Shown here in pieces: positions 46,296 through 57,300 of a DNA stretch of 64,000 nucleotides. The DNA comes from Trichoderma breve. Its lineage: Eukaryota > Ascomycota > Sordariomycetes > Hypocreales > Hypocreaceae. Within the stretch, counting starts at the first letter, position 1. The number at the start of each line of letters is the position of its first letter. The notes beneath the pieces were generated by a model, which worked only from the letters and a program-made list of their open reading frames with translations, did no database searches and had not been told where the DNA came from. The DNA lies in NCBI RefSeq assembly GCF_028502605.1, contig NC_079236.1, positions 1,488,001 to 1,552,000 of the forward strand, given 5' to 3'. A program made the translations under genes and the position numbers.

Positions 46296-47795
46296 ATCCC
46301 GTTAGAGGGAGCAGGGCCCTGGCTTGGGCGGTCCAGGGCGTCTGCTGGGGCCCTCGGCAGGGGCGCGTTGGGAGTGGGAGCGCTAATCGCTTGGCTGGCT
46401 GGGCAGCTTCAACGCCCAGCAGCCACTGATCGCCTCCCAAACATGCCATCGCAGCCATCAGGGGGAATGTGGGCTGCCGAGGGCGAACCATCTTTTACTC
46501 TCCCTGCCCCCTCGAGGCCTCTTGTTTCCATCATCGTTTTTTGCCTGATTGTCTCTTTTCTTCACCAGCTTGGTTGGCTCGGCTCGACCTGTCCATTCCC
46601 TCAGTCCTTCTGCGTTTCATCTGATTTGCCCACTCGCTCTCGTCGTCACGTTGTTTCCACCTGACTGAAAAAAAGAAACTGAAAAATTATTGAACTACTT
46701 CAACTGCCCTCCTTCGCAGTCATTTCTCAAAGGGGCTGGTGATCTTCAACACCTTGACAAGCCCTGCCGTCATCGACTCAAATCTCCATCTCCATTGATC
46801 TCAATACTATCAATCTATTTCCTCGAAACAATCTGCTGCGTGCGGCCTATTTGTTTCTTTTTTCTTTTCCAGGACCCCCTTGGCGCGGAGATCGGCTGGA
46901 CTATTGCAGCTTTGCGTTTCAACCACCTCCACTGGACTTTATTTTTTGCCGCTACACTCGCATAACCGCCTGCAACATACCAGCACCCGATCGTCAAGCT
47001 GAAACCTTGGACCGGCATAAATAAACACGCCAAAGCAAACGCACTCTTTGCAAGACAAGCAAAAATACCGCTCCCGGTCGCCTCCTGTCACTGTTATTTT
47101 GTCTATTGTTATTTTTTTATTCTCGACTTCCTGGTCCTTGCTCGAGTCTCCATCCCATACACTATTCCTTAGCCACGGGTCCACTGCGTGCGCGTGTCAG
47201 CAACCCCCCCAAGACGAAACAATCGAATCTCGCAAGGAAACAAGTTCAATTATTGGACCGATTCAATTGCCCCGAAAGCCGACTGGCCGTTCTGGAAACA
47301 AATTCTATTTGCCGCTACTGCGTGGTGACAACCTTGAACCTCAGGCTACCGGCACACACACACAGCAACGGGAGTGACTTGGGTCCCTGCACCCAGTTTC
47401 TGCTTCTTCGCCTGTTCAGAGCGAACCAGCTTCCATTTCCTTAACCCCCCCTTTGGACCTTTCCTTCTTTCCCGACCCTTCGTTGTGTTACATGCACAGG
47501 ATGCTATTCGACAACGAAGCGTAACACATACGAATTGTTTTTCTTTTTTGCCCTTTCTTCCGGCCGTGACTCCATCTCGCTACTGAGTGGCGCTCTTTGG
47601 AACACGGTCGACACTCTCGTTTTTTCCTGTTTGGGTTCACGAACAGCACCTTTTTGGTTGGCGACGGTTCACTCTTTGCGGCCTGTTCACCACTTCATTC
47701 ATCCTCACACTCATTTACCCTGCCTCTCCCGACGACGAATCCCTAAACCTCTTCGAGAAAGAAAAAAAGACAAAAAACACCAAGACCAAGACAAG

Positions 47796-49661
47796 ATGGA
47801 CTTCCATCCGCGCCGGTTCGCTGGTGGCATCGAGTCTTTGGATCCCACTCGTGTCCTTCAAGTCAGGTCGTCGGATAGTTCAGAGGTACCATCCAATCCA
47901 ACCATTGCACCCTATACCACCGCGCTAAATGGTGTCAATCAGAATCAAAACAATCTCTTCAAGGATATTCTCTGGACAAGTCTGGGAGCTGTTGCCGTGA
48001 TTGTATTACTTATCAGAATCGCAGAACTAGTATGGGCCAAGCTGCGCCAGGTGTCGGCCATGTCGGTGCCGCGAGACAAGCAGGGCTACTGGAAGATTTC
48101 GCAATGGAGCTGGATGCCGAGCATGAAGAAGCACATGATTTACGCTCCTCTGTTCGGAAAGCGACACAACCGTGAGTTTCGCTTCTCGTCCGCCATCAAC
48201 GTCGGCACTCTGCCCTCAAGGCTGCACGCCACGCTGCTGTTCCTGTACCTCGCCAGCAACATTGCGTACATGTTCATCCTCGACTGGACGCAGGCCAACT
48301 ACTACTCGTTTTGCGCCGAGCTGCGTGGCCGTGCCGGAACCTTGGCCCTCGTCAACATGGTGCCCCTGATTATCATGGCGGGCCGCAACAACCCCCTTAT
48401 TGGCCTCTTGCAAATCAGCTTCGATACGTACAACCTCCTGCACCGATGGATGGGCCGCATCGTGGCCATCGAGGTCATCATCCACACCATTGCCTGGGCC
48501 ATCCCGAGCGTTGCTAACAGCGGCTGGTCTGGTGTCTGGCACTCGATATTCAAGTCGCCCTTCCTCGGATATGGAGGCCTTGGCACGCTCGCCTTCACTC
48601 TCATCTTCATCCTCGCCGTCTCGCCCCTCCGACACGCCTTTTACGAGACGTTCCTCAACCTTCACATCCTGCTCGCCGCCATCGCATTCGCCTGCACCTG
48701 GGTCCACTGCGTCACTGCCAGCATTCCCGGTGGCCTGCCGCAGCTGTCCTGGGTCATCGCCATCCTGGCGCTGTGGATTGCCGACCGCCTGGCTCGCATT
48801 GTCCGCATGGCGTGGGTCAACTGGTCCGACAAGGGCTTCTCCGACGCTCTGTGCGAGCCCATGCCCGGCGAGGTCACCCGAGTCACCTTCCGCCTACCGC
48901 GATACGTCAACATCAAGCCGGGAACCCACGCCTACCTCCGCTTCCGGAACGTCAATGTGTGGGAGAGCCACCCCTTTTCCATTGCCTGGGTCGACCACGA
49001 GATCCAACACTCCCTGCCGACATCCGAGAAGGAGCCCCTCACCGCGATGGACCGTAGCAATGCATTCACAACGGTGTCGTTCCTCATCGGCGCTCAGACC
49101 GGCATGACACGGAAACTCTACAACACGGTCAAGGAATCAGAACAGGGCATTCGGATGAAGGCGGCGCTTGAGGGCCCGTATGCTGGACATCACAGCCTCG
49201 ACTCGTACGGCCACGCGGTCCTGTTTGCCGGCTCCACTGGCATCACGCATCAGATTTCCTACATCCGACATTTGCTAAACGGCTACAACGAGGGCACAGT
49301 CGCGACGCGGCGAGTAACGCTTGTCTGGATTATCCGGGAGTATGAATCCCTCGAGTGGGTGCGCCCATTCATGGACCAGATCTTGCGAATCCCGAACCGC
49401 AAAGACATCCTTCGCATCCAAGTCTTTGTGACGCGACCCCAAAACCCTCGCGACATTGCCAGCTCCAGCTCAACGGTCAAGATGTTCCCCGGACGTCCCA
49501 ACGTGCCGCTATTGCTGGCCAAGGAAGTTCAGGAGCAGGTCGGCGCCATGGTCGTCACCGTCTGCGGGCCTGGTGCTTTGGCAGACGACGTGCGCGGCGC
49601 CGTCCGATCGGTGCAAGGCCACACTGTCGTCGATTTCATTGAAGAGAGCTTCACTTGGTGA
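47796..49661 (+). CDS. Ferric-chelate reductase (FRE family metalloreductase)
   Basis: Single exon, 621 residues. The open frame continues upstream, but the first ATG with a sensible N-terminus is at 47796. After a short extracellular tail there is one helix (about 58-75), then a ferric reductase membrane domain whose two heme-ligand pairs are H216/H230 and H290/H304, each 14 apart as in the family. The FAD-binding motif HPFSIAW (H392) and an NADPH-binding AGSTGITHQISYIRH segment follow. The protein moves electrons from cytosolic NADPH through FAD and two hemes to reduce Fe3+ or Cu2+ outside the plasma membrane. The C-terminus is complete, with a CGPGALADDVR nucleotide-binding motif. It is convergent with the siroheme synthase gene. 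I saw no decisive iron-regulator site upstream. Confidence 0.93.
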   Translation: MDFHPRRFAGGIESLDPTRVLQVRSSDSSEVPSNPTIAPYTTALNGVNQNQNNLFKDILWTSLGAVAVIVLLIRIAELVWAKLRQVSAMSVPRDKQGYWKISQWSWMPSMKKHMIYAPLFGKRHNREFRFSSAINVGTLPSRLHATLLFLYLASNIAYMFILDWTQANYYSFCAELRGRAGTLALVNMVPLIIMAGRNNPLIGLLQISFDTYNLLHRWMGRIVAIEVIIHTIAWAIPSVANSGWSGVWHSIFKSPFLGYGGLGTLAFTLIFILAVSPLRHAFYETFLNLHILLAAIAFACTWVHCVTASIPGGLPQLSWVIAILALWIADRLARIVRMAWVNWSDKGFSDALCEPMPGEVTRVTFRLPRYVNIKPGTHAYLRFRNVNVWESHPFSIAWVDHEIQHSLPTSEKEPLTAMDRSNAFTTVSFLIGAQTGMTRKLYNTVKESEQGIRMKAALEGPYAGHHSLDSYGHAVLFAGSTGITHQISYIRHLLNGYNEGTVATRRVTLVWIIREYESLEWVRPFMDQILRIPNRKDILRIQVFVTRPQNPRDIASSSSTVKMFPGRPNVPLLLAKEVQEQVGAMVVTVCGPGALADDVRGAVRSVQGHTVVDFIEESFTW

Positions 49662-50399
49662 TGTGCGCATATATATAAACGCCATCTATCATCTTCATCT
49701 GGGCATTATGAAACGATGTTTGCAAAAGAATCTTTTTATACTATACTAGATGGGAGGGGGATCCGAGGCGCTAGCCGGCGAAGGAGCACGGGTTTTTTTT
49801 TTGCCATTCGACGTGTATATATTTTATTAAATCTGCGACGCGGAGATTATAGCATCTACGGAGAGGGATGTATCAGACGTTGTATAGAATCTGCATCACT
49901 TCTCTATACTCTTTTTCTTACAAGATGAAACGGCGCAAGACGGTTGTGTTTTTTTTTTGTTCAATAGCATAGCATCTGGGGAAATTGGACTGACATTTAT
50001 TTTCTTTCTTGTTAATTCTTCTCTCTGTCTCTTTCTTTTTGTGTTCATGACTATGCATGTGTGTACGTCGTGTGACTCCAATCCCATATGAAGTTTGTAA
50101 TATTATACTTGGAGATGCTATAGTATTTCATTTGTTCTCTTCCGATAAACTAAGACTTTTTAGTTGAAATAGTTGTTGATATACAATAAAGAATAATAAC
50201 ATGATAAATTGCCTGCCATGCTTTTTTCCAATTCACCATTGGATAATGTACACATAAAAATACTCCCTTTTCACCAGATGTTCAAAACTCCTCACCAGAA
50301 AAAAAAAAGGCCAAGAAAACACCGTTCAAACGCCGTTTACCCTGTTTATCCCCCTTGCTCACCAAATCCCCCCCTCCCCTTCCAAACATCACCCAATAC
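49662..50399. other. Intergenic region between convergent ferric reductase and siroheme synthase genes
   Basis: AT-rich, no gene. AATAAA at 50185-50190. Both 3' UTRs should lie here. Confidence 0.5.
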
Positions 50400-52236
50400 C
50401 TACGCTCCCACTGCCGCCGCCAGCCCCTGGAGTTGCGCGGGCAGCAGCATCCCTTCGTCGTCCAGGCCCCTGAACCCTTCCTCGACGACCCACGCCCTGC
50501 CTCGCTCCCTGGGGTGAAGGAACTCGCATGAGCGGCCCACGACGAGGAGGCCTGGCGGGCGGCTGCCCTCTGCTTCGATGGCCTCGGCGACGTGGGCGAG
50601 GGTGGTGCGGATGACGCGCTGGTCGGGACAACTTGCGCGCTCGATGACGGCGCAGGGGGTGGAGAGGGGCCAGAGGGTTCTTGATGACGACGACGACGGA
50701 GTTGTAGTGGTGGTGTTGCTGGGTTCGGGGGTTTCCTTGTCTTGGTCTGCTTCGACGGCGGTGGTGAGTTCGCGCACTAGGCCGACGATGCGGTGCAGCG
50801 CCATGAGGAACACGACTGTCCGCGAGGGAACGTACTCAGGCGGCGAGGGGGCCTTGCCCTTCTTGCCCGTGCCGGTACAGATGAGGACCTGGTCAGCGAC
50901 GTCTCGCTGGGTAGCTGGTATGGCGGCGAAAAGGGGCGCGCTGAGGGCGCTCGTGACGCCGGGCAGGACCGTGACGGCGCCGGCGGCCGCGAAGCCGTGC
51001 TGGCGGAAGTAGGCGAGCTCCTCGCCGCCGCGGCCGTAGATGAAGGGGTCGCCCTGCTTGAGGCGGAGGACCGTCTTTCCCGCCCTGGCGTGCTTGAGGG
51101 CGGCGGCGAGGAGCTCGTCCTGGGCCTGCTCGGCGTTGCCGGGGAACTTGCGGGCGATCTCGACGGGGGTGCGGCGCGGGATGAGGTCGAGCACGCCCGA
51201 GGGCACGAGCTTGTCGGCGAGGATCAGGTCGGCGGTCTGGATGGCGTTGTAGGTTGCGCGGGTGAGCAGGTCTGGGTGACCCGGCCCGCTGCCGGCGAGG
51301 ATGATCTTGCCCTGCGACCGCTCAAGACCGGCATCATCGAAATCGCCATCTCGGGGCCTGCGCTTTGCGGCGTCTGACTCTGCGGCGCTGCTAGCGTAGG
51401 CTTCGAGAAGACGATGGACGTCATCGTCGGTGACGGAAGCGAGCTTCTTCAGGGGCCAGTACTCGCAGACCTGACTTAGCCAGCGCATCCTCCTATTGCG
51501 CCGGGCATCGTCCTCCTCGGTGACGAGCTTGTTGAACAGCGCGCTCTGGTCGACGGAGTCATCAAGATCCCCAAGGCTCCCCCCCTCGTCGTGCTGCTGG
51601 ATGCGCCGCCTCGCCTCGCCGAAGCGGTGACATGCGGCGCCGAGGTTGGGAGGTAGAGAGGAGGCGATCTCGCGGCGGATGCGGGAGGCGAGCTTGCAGC
51701 CGCGGCCGTTTGTGGTGACGCCGATCTGGAGAGGGCCGTCGGAGTGGACGGAGAGGAGGGAGAATGTGCAGAGATGGGGGGCGTCGACGACGTTGACGGG
51801 AATGCGGTTGCGCTTGCAGAGGGAGGAGATGTGTGAGGCTTGAGAGGTGGTGATGTTAGTTATTGGGTTGTGTATGTATAGTTGAAGAGAGTAAAAACGC
51901 ACCGAGTTCGTCTCGTGATGCCCCCGCCGTTACAAACACGGCATCGACGACTCGCCCAACCTCTTCTCTGCCCAGTCGAAACAAATGGTCATCTTCAAAT
52001 TCCTCGCGCACCCACTTGACGCTGCCGTCGTCAATCTTCTGCTGCAGGCCGTAGTGCAGCTCAGCCGTCTCTGGCGCAACGACGATGGGATGGGCTCCAG
52101 CCCCGAGAGATTGTGCGCATCGAGCTGCGGCCAAGGGGTTTGTTCCGATGACGAGATGGACGTTGCCGGTGCAGTTGAGGCCGGCGAGCAATGTGTTGCT
52201 GCTGCTGGTCGTTGTGAGTGAAGGTGAGGTAGCCAT
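50400..52236 (-). CDS. Siroheme synthase, Met8-Met1 fusion
   Basis: Two exons (51903-52236 and 50400-51838) give 590 residues. The open frame extends upstream of 52236 without an ATG. The N-terminal part (about 25-230) is a Met8-like precorrin-2 dehydrogenase/ferrochelatase: the Rossmann segment LVIGTNPLAAARCAQSL, AVFVTAG, IPVNVVDAPHLCTF, and GVTTNGRGCKLASRIRREI. The C-terminal part is a uroporphyrinogen-III C-methyltransferase (SUMT) with GSGPGHPDLLT (about 294), LADKLVP, RLKQGDPFIYGRGGEE (about 376), VLPGVTSALSAP and GLLVVGRS. One polypeptide would therefore make siroheme from uroporphyrinogen III, the cofactor of sulfite and nitrite reductases. Yeast uses separate Met1 and Met8. A Ser/Thr-rich insert (TTTTTPSSSSS) lies within the SUMT domain. 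The intron acceptor is AAG after a CTAAC branch point. Confidence 0.92.
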
Positions 52237-53559
52237 TTTGATATGGCGGGATGTCGGGAGGCCCGAGATCCGGGGGATGTTGGAGCAAGGTTTTGAAGGT
52301 TTCACTACGTTGATATAGAAGCTATTTGAGATTGGAATATTGCCATGTATCTCACAAAACTGAAAGTAAAAGAGTGAATATTTACTCTACTCTACTTACA
52401 ATTATTTAAATAACAATCTGAATCGAATCGTTTTATCCACATTGAATCAAATCTCACCAGTCATGTTCCCTCCCGACAGCCCGACGCCCCCAACGCCGAA
52501 CAGCCGAATGAGAGCTTTTTTCTGTCTTACTGAATTAGTCAAGCCCCAGCTCCAATCCGCTGAGCTGTATTACACCATTTTGGCCAGCTCTTCGCGGGTT
52601 GGACTGGACTGGGGCTCTTGGCTGCTCTGCAGAAATGATCAATCTGCCACCAAGTTGACGCCATTCCCCCATGTGGGGCCGCTATCGGACTGATAAGACT
52701 TAGGCCCATCAGCACTGATTACGAGCACAGGTAGGCAGATTGTGAGCAGCTATCGATAGCTATGGAATACACAAGACGAAGCATCTCCGAGGCGCTGAGT
52801 TGTTGTTCACGAGAAATGATAAAAGGCCGCTTATCGGGTGAATCGGATTGATTGCATTTCCCGTGAGTATTGACATGATGAGCATCTCCGAGGTTTTGTT
52901 CAGTTCAGATCTTCTTCTTATCAGACTCATAAATAAGCCGGCAAGTCTGACCAGATTGTGAGATTGTGAGCTTGTCATGATCTGAACATCTCCGAGGGGC
53001 TTCTCCAGATCTGTCCGTCTTTGTGTCAAAAAGGTAAATCATTTTGCGGGGAAATCGCTAGTCGCTTTCCGCTTCGCTTCGCATAAATAAAGAAAGACAA
53101 AGAATAGCAAGGCGTGAGCCTATGACTCAAGTTAGATCTTTACGGCTCTCAATACTGTGTAAGAGTTGGGGATGGTATATAGGATTCACCTTCATACAAT
53201 CCTTCATGTTTCTGTTTCGTGGGGGGACTAAAGAAAAAACGTCCTCATGGGAATAGTTCCGTGCTATCATTTTATATGCTTATGAAACCCCCGTCCTGGT
53301 CCTTTTGATATCTTCCCGTCTGGACTTTTCCGTCCGGAGAAGGGATAAATGAGCGTTGGGAATCCTTTGTGATTCCATGGGAAAGGAGAGAGAAAAAAAA
53401 AAAAAAAGGAAAAAAAAAAGACATTAATGAGGAAAGACGCAAAATATCCGTTTGAACTCCGGTTGATTTATGTCGCGCCGTCGTATCAATAATAAAAGTC
53501 CCCGTTGGATCGTCTAACAAGAGGTCCGGGGTTGAAGCAAGACAGTAGGGATCGAACAT
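52237..53559. other. Siroheme synthase promoter and bZIP 3' region
   Basis: 1.3 kb without a gene. It holds three exact CATCTCCGAGG copies (52782, 52883, 52987), several GATA/TATC sequences, and A-runs near 53390-53420. The siroheme gene and the bZIP gene are both on the minus strand, so this is the upstream side of the former and the downstream side of the latter. Confidence 0.55.
52782..52997 (-). promoter_or_regulatory. Three spaced copies of an 11-mer upstream of siroheme synthase
   Basis: CATCTCCGAGG (CCTCGGAGATG in the direction of the siroheme gene) occurs at 52782-52792, 52883-52893 and 52987-52997, about 101 and 104 bp apart and about 550-760 bp upstream of the siroheme synthase ATG. 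The sequence between copies is not clearly repeated. The CGGAG core resembles zinc-cluster or zinc-finger sites, but the binding factor is unknown. Confidence 0.5.
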
Positions 53560-54366
53560 TCAACCCAACCCCATGTACGGATCTCCAGCCTCGTGAATGG
53601 AGCTCACGCGCATCGCCTCGGCAAATCCGTCAGAGCTGCCGATGCTCCCCATGCGCTGCTGCTCCTCGTTGCGCACCAGCTTCTGCACGTAGCCCTTGGC
53701 CTCGTTCTCGATCCAGCGGTCAATGTTGGGATCGTTGCACTCGGTGTGGTGTATCAGATCGCTCTTGACCCGGCCAATCTCCTGGCGAAGACGCCGGTAC
53801 TCGGCGTGGAGGTCGTGGTTGCGCGCCTCGAGGCTCTGCTTGATCTCCTTGAGCTCATCCACCTTTTCCTTCTTCTTCTGTCGGCATTTTGAAGCCGCCA
53901 CCCTGTTGCGCTGCTTGATCTGTTCCTTCTTTTCCGTCTCGCTGCGGCGCCTACGAGCCTTTTTGACCTTTGTGTTATTAGTGGTGGTGTTGGCCTTGGT
54001 TGTCTTTTTGTCTGCGCTGGTGCCGGCCTCGGAGAGTCCCGTGGAGATGGATGTGTTTCCGGGCGACTCGTCCACATTGGCGGCGTCCCCCAGCGGAGAG
54101 AGCGGGAACTGGATATCCTGGTCGGTTCCGAGGGAGAAGGACACGGAGGACGATTCGTCGCTGTGCGGGTCCGAGTCCATCATCCCCAGGCCGCCTTGTG
54201 CGGATCGTGGGAATTCCCCTATTGACTCGAACATGGAGTTCCATGGCTCAAAAGTCGTGGTGGGGAGGGGATATTGGTATTGCATGCCTTGGATGGCGGT
54301 GCCCTGATCCATCAGCTCGAGCTGCGGATCGATGAGAGCTGCCGTCATGCTGGATTCAGGATTCAT
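53560..54366 (-). CDS. bZIP transcription factor, ATF/CREB type
   Basis: Single exon, 268 residues. A basic region with KQRNRVAASKCRQKKKEK (N154, C161, R162) follows a Lys/Arg-rich stretch at 134-150 that can serve as nuclear localisation signal. The leucine zipper has perfect heptads at L172, L179, L186, L193 and V200. The N-terminal half is acidic and Ser-rich (possible activation region, SDPHSDESSSVSFSLG). The NxxAAxxCR signature places it with the ATF/CREB/AP-1 side, such as fungal AtfA/AtfB-like stress factors, and not with Cys3/MetR-type sulfur regulators as far as can be told by eye. It lacks the long N-terminal region of full-length Atf1. A TATA-like run lies about 245 bp upstream. 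Confidence 0.88.
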   Translation of the reverse strand: MNPESSMTAALIDPQLELMDQGTAIQGMQYQYPLPTTTFEPWNSMFESIGEFPRSAQGGLGMMDSDPHSDESSSVSFSLGTDQDIQFPLSPLGDAANVDESPGNTSISTGLSEAGTSADKKTTKANTTTNNTKVKKARRRRSETEKKEQIKQRNRVAASKCRQKKKEKVDELKEIKQSLEARNHDLHAEYRRLRQEIGRVKSDLIHHTECNDPNIDRWIENEAKGYVQKLVRNEEQQRMGSIGSSDGFAEAMRVSSIHEAGDPYMGLG

Positions 54367-57300
54367 GTAATTGTGTAAGACGGGTCAACCCGTGATAAAA
54401 AAAAAGTATAGTCCAGATCCGGCTGGTAGCTGTGAATGAAATGGTATGTGGTTGTTGAATTGAATTCTCTTTCAATAGATTGTTTGACTTTGAAGAGTGT
54501 TATTATACCGAATATGCCAATGTAGGTTCCAAGGAGTAAAATGCTTGGAAAGAACAAAAGAGTGCGTAGCGTACTGGTAAGGGTATGATTGCGTTTTGAG
54601 TGATGGGTATATATATATAAGGAGGTAGTTAAGGTAAGGTAAGGTGGTTAACGATTGAGGGGAATTATCGTTTGTACTTGTAGTAAGCAGTATTGTTCAC
54701 CACCAGACACATGTATCGTCCTGTGTGTGACAGAAATAATGTTCAAAGTTGTAGTAAGAATTGGGGAGAAGCCGTCCAGACACAAAAACCGGCCCCTTGA
54801 GTGGCGATACTTATATATAAAACGGGAGAATTTTTGATGGGGAACTGAATAACCTGCATCGTCTTCCAGATGGCTAAACCTGAGTGCTGTACGACCTTGC
54901 ATACAGTACTACATACTACATACTAGGCTCGGTAGGTAGTTAGACTGCAGTATGGGAGGGGATCTATTCGTCATTTCGCCTTCGTCGACTGCTCAAGAGG
55001 GAAAAGGCCAAATCTAGTCTCGGGGACAATTAGTGTCGCCTTGACCAGGAACCGAACCGAGAGGGGGGGGGGGGGGGGCCTTTTAGCTAGAGCTGCTTGA
55101 TTCTATTGCTGGTGCAGCCGTACGGCTGATACCCATGCGAGTATCTTGATGGGTGGGAAGTGGGATTGACTGGGGTTGAGACGCTCGGAGGGGATTCTAA
55201 ACGTCATTTCCAGCCACTCCTCACTCTGCTGTTTACAACAGGCACTTTGCTTTGTCTAATTATGAATTAATCCATCTTGTAGAATTCATTTTATTGCCAA
55301 TGGATACTTGGACTGCTGGCAGCGTGCCTGGCAGCAATCAGGATTTGAGACATCACGGCTGTTGAAGAGAGATGCCAGCCATGCCAGCCATGCAGCCATG
55401 CACCGCCACAAGCAACCGACACTAGCCACATCCACGCCGTCATGATCCGATGCCCTCATGTGCCAAGCTGGCGATCACTCCGCGCTGATTGGCCAATTGC
55501 CTGCGAGATTTTGACTATTTGACTTTGCGCCTGCGTGCAACTGCGCAATGATGTGCAGTCAAAACAACCAAGAAGAGAAACAAGCGTGTGGCGCGTGTCA
55601 GAGGCTTGCGACACACAGTCCGGACCAGAAGCTCCGGGCCACTGAAACTTTGGGACCCAATAGCTGCTGATACTGTGTGACTGATTTTCTGAACAAGAGA
55701 GGAACATGGAGCATGGAAACCGTGGTTTGCCTTTGACGTCAGCCCGTGCGGGATGCGTTTTGCTGATGAGCTGGTTTTTGCAATTCTCCTCTCCAGGCAC
55801 GCGGTTTGTCGTCACTTTTGTTCCGCGTGCGTATGGAAAAGACTCCGGGGCGTGTCATTGGTCCAACGCGGATGGATGATGATATGAGAGAACATGCACA
55901 GCACACACACAGTACAAACACAGCACAAACACAGCACAAACACAGCACAAACACAGCACAAACACAGCACAAACACAGCACAAACACAGCACAGCACAGC
56001 ACAGCACAGCAACAGCAACAGCACTGTACTTCTAAGGTATGTAGCCCGGCATTTCGGGTAAGCTGGAGAAAGGCGAACAAGAGCGGCGCTGCTTCTTCTC
56101 GATGGGGTCTCTGCTATGCCCACCCTCGTTTTCTCCTCATTTGGCCTGAGCTTCTGCATCGGAAACTAGAATTCCCATGGAAGGGCCACGGGAGCACGTG
56201 TTTGGCTGGTGTTTTTGTTCTTGTGGATTGATTGAGAGTCGAGAGGAGGAGCCTCTTCTATCTTCTATTATTCCATAATACCTAGAAGATACTACGAATC
56301 GACATATGGAGGACTGTTGGTGGCAATTGAGGCTTGCTCAATGGCAATTTGCTTCAAAAAGCATACACCGGGAATAAAAAGAGAAGCTGCAAAAAACCCA
56401 GAGAAAAAAAAAAATCAAGAAAAAAAAAAAAAGAAGCTTGAGTGGCGATTTGGTTTTCGGTATTACAGACTTTCTCCAGAGTGTCGAACTGTCAAGGGGC
56501 TCCGTATTTTGTACTGTAGGTGAACCTCCACCAATTAGCTGGGGATGTTGTCCGTCGATGCTTGTCCATGTTTGCCGGAGGGCCTCCGCAACGCCAATCA
56601 CATTCCTTGCAACGGTGTGCTGTCCATCGTCACTGGCGCGCAACTTCGTTCTTCGGACAGTTCGCCGTGTGCCAATCAGATCCAACGGAGGACACCATCC
56701 GGCATTGGAGCTACCTAAGCACGGTGTGTATTGTCGTTCCACAGTGCACTGTCCAAGCAAAAGCATTCCCGCATTTATCCCCATGGAGCCGATATGTCAC
56801 ATAGGGCTGTCTTGCTTCATGTCTAGTTGTTCCGCAGTTGTTTTTCATCATTTTCTTGTTTGGAACCCCCATGCTGTCAGTTATCGCCTCGGGTGATTGG
56901 CATTCGGAGGAGCTTCCGTATCTAAGCTCCATGTCATTGTAAGCCGGCGTCGTCATCGGCTCTCACACACGCATACCTAATGCTCACTGATGGGTATATC
57001 CGGTATACGAGTATGCGTGAGAGACTCGGCTTGCTGGGGTATTTCTAAATAGTTCCGGGTGGCTTTTCCTAATGTCTTGCTTCCCCTCAGATACTAAGTT
57101 CGATCTCATGCATCCCATCGTGGGCTCGCGATTGGGCACGGAGAGGCTTCCGTAGTCTACTTATCATCGTCTGGATGGAGAAGAATTCCCATGATCCATA
57201 TTGATGGAGGATTTTTTTTAAGGCTTACAGACTTCTGGTTAAACCTCACATTGCTAGAGTACGTATGGGCCATTGCTCGTACATGATAGGCAACACGCCG

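Larger units (their letters stand above)
43765..47795. other. 4-kb gene-free region upstream of the ferric reductase
   Basis: No supported gene. Mic19 and the ferric reductase diverge from this region, so both promoters are here. Small ATG-starting frames (about 44.28-44.47 and 44.96-45.29 kb) have no domain or splice support. A CA repeat lies at 46014-46030 and a short CCCCCATAGG tandem at 46265-46295. The last 1.2 kb are pyrimidine-rich with many short upstream frames, which suggests a long leader. Confidence 0.5.

Noticed and set aside
47535..47795. N-terminal extension of the ferric reductase
   Set aside because: The frame is open, but its translation is low quality and Phe/Ser/Arg-rich, and the region looks like a pyrimidine-rich leader; MDFHPRRFAGG is the natural start.
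52872..53000. Possible box C/D snoRNA cluster (ATGATGA followed by CTGA about 75 nt later)
   Set aside because: Only one unit has a good C box, terminal stems are not evident, and no rRNA complementarity could be established by eye.
55806..56231. Plus- and minus-strand frames across the minisatellite
   Set aside because: Their repetitive peptides are products of the 11-bp repeat.
56338..56784. 148-codon minus-strand frame with a hydrophobic C-terminus
   Set aside because: It has an ATG, but the hydrophobic stretch is poly-Phe encoded by A-runs on the plus strand, not a real membrane helix.
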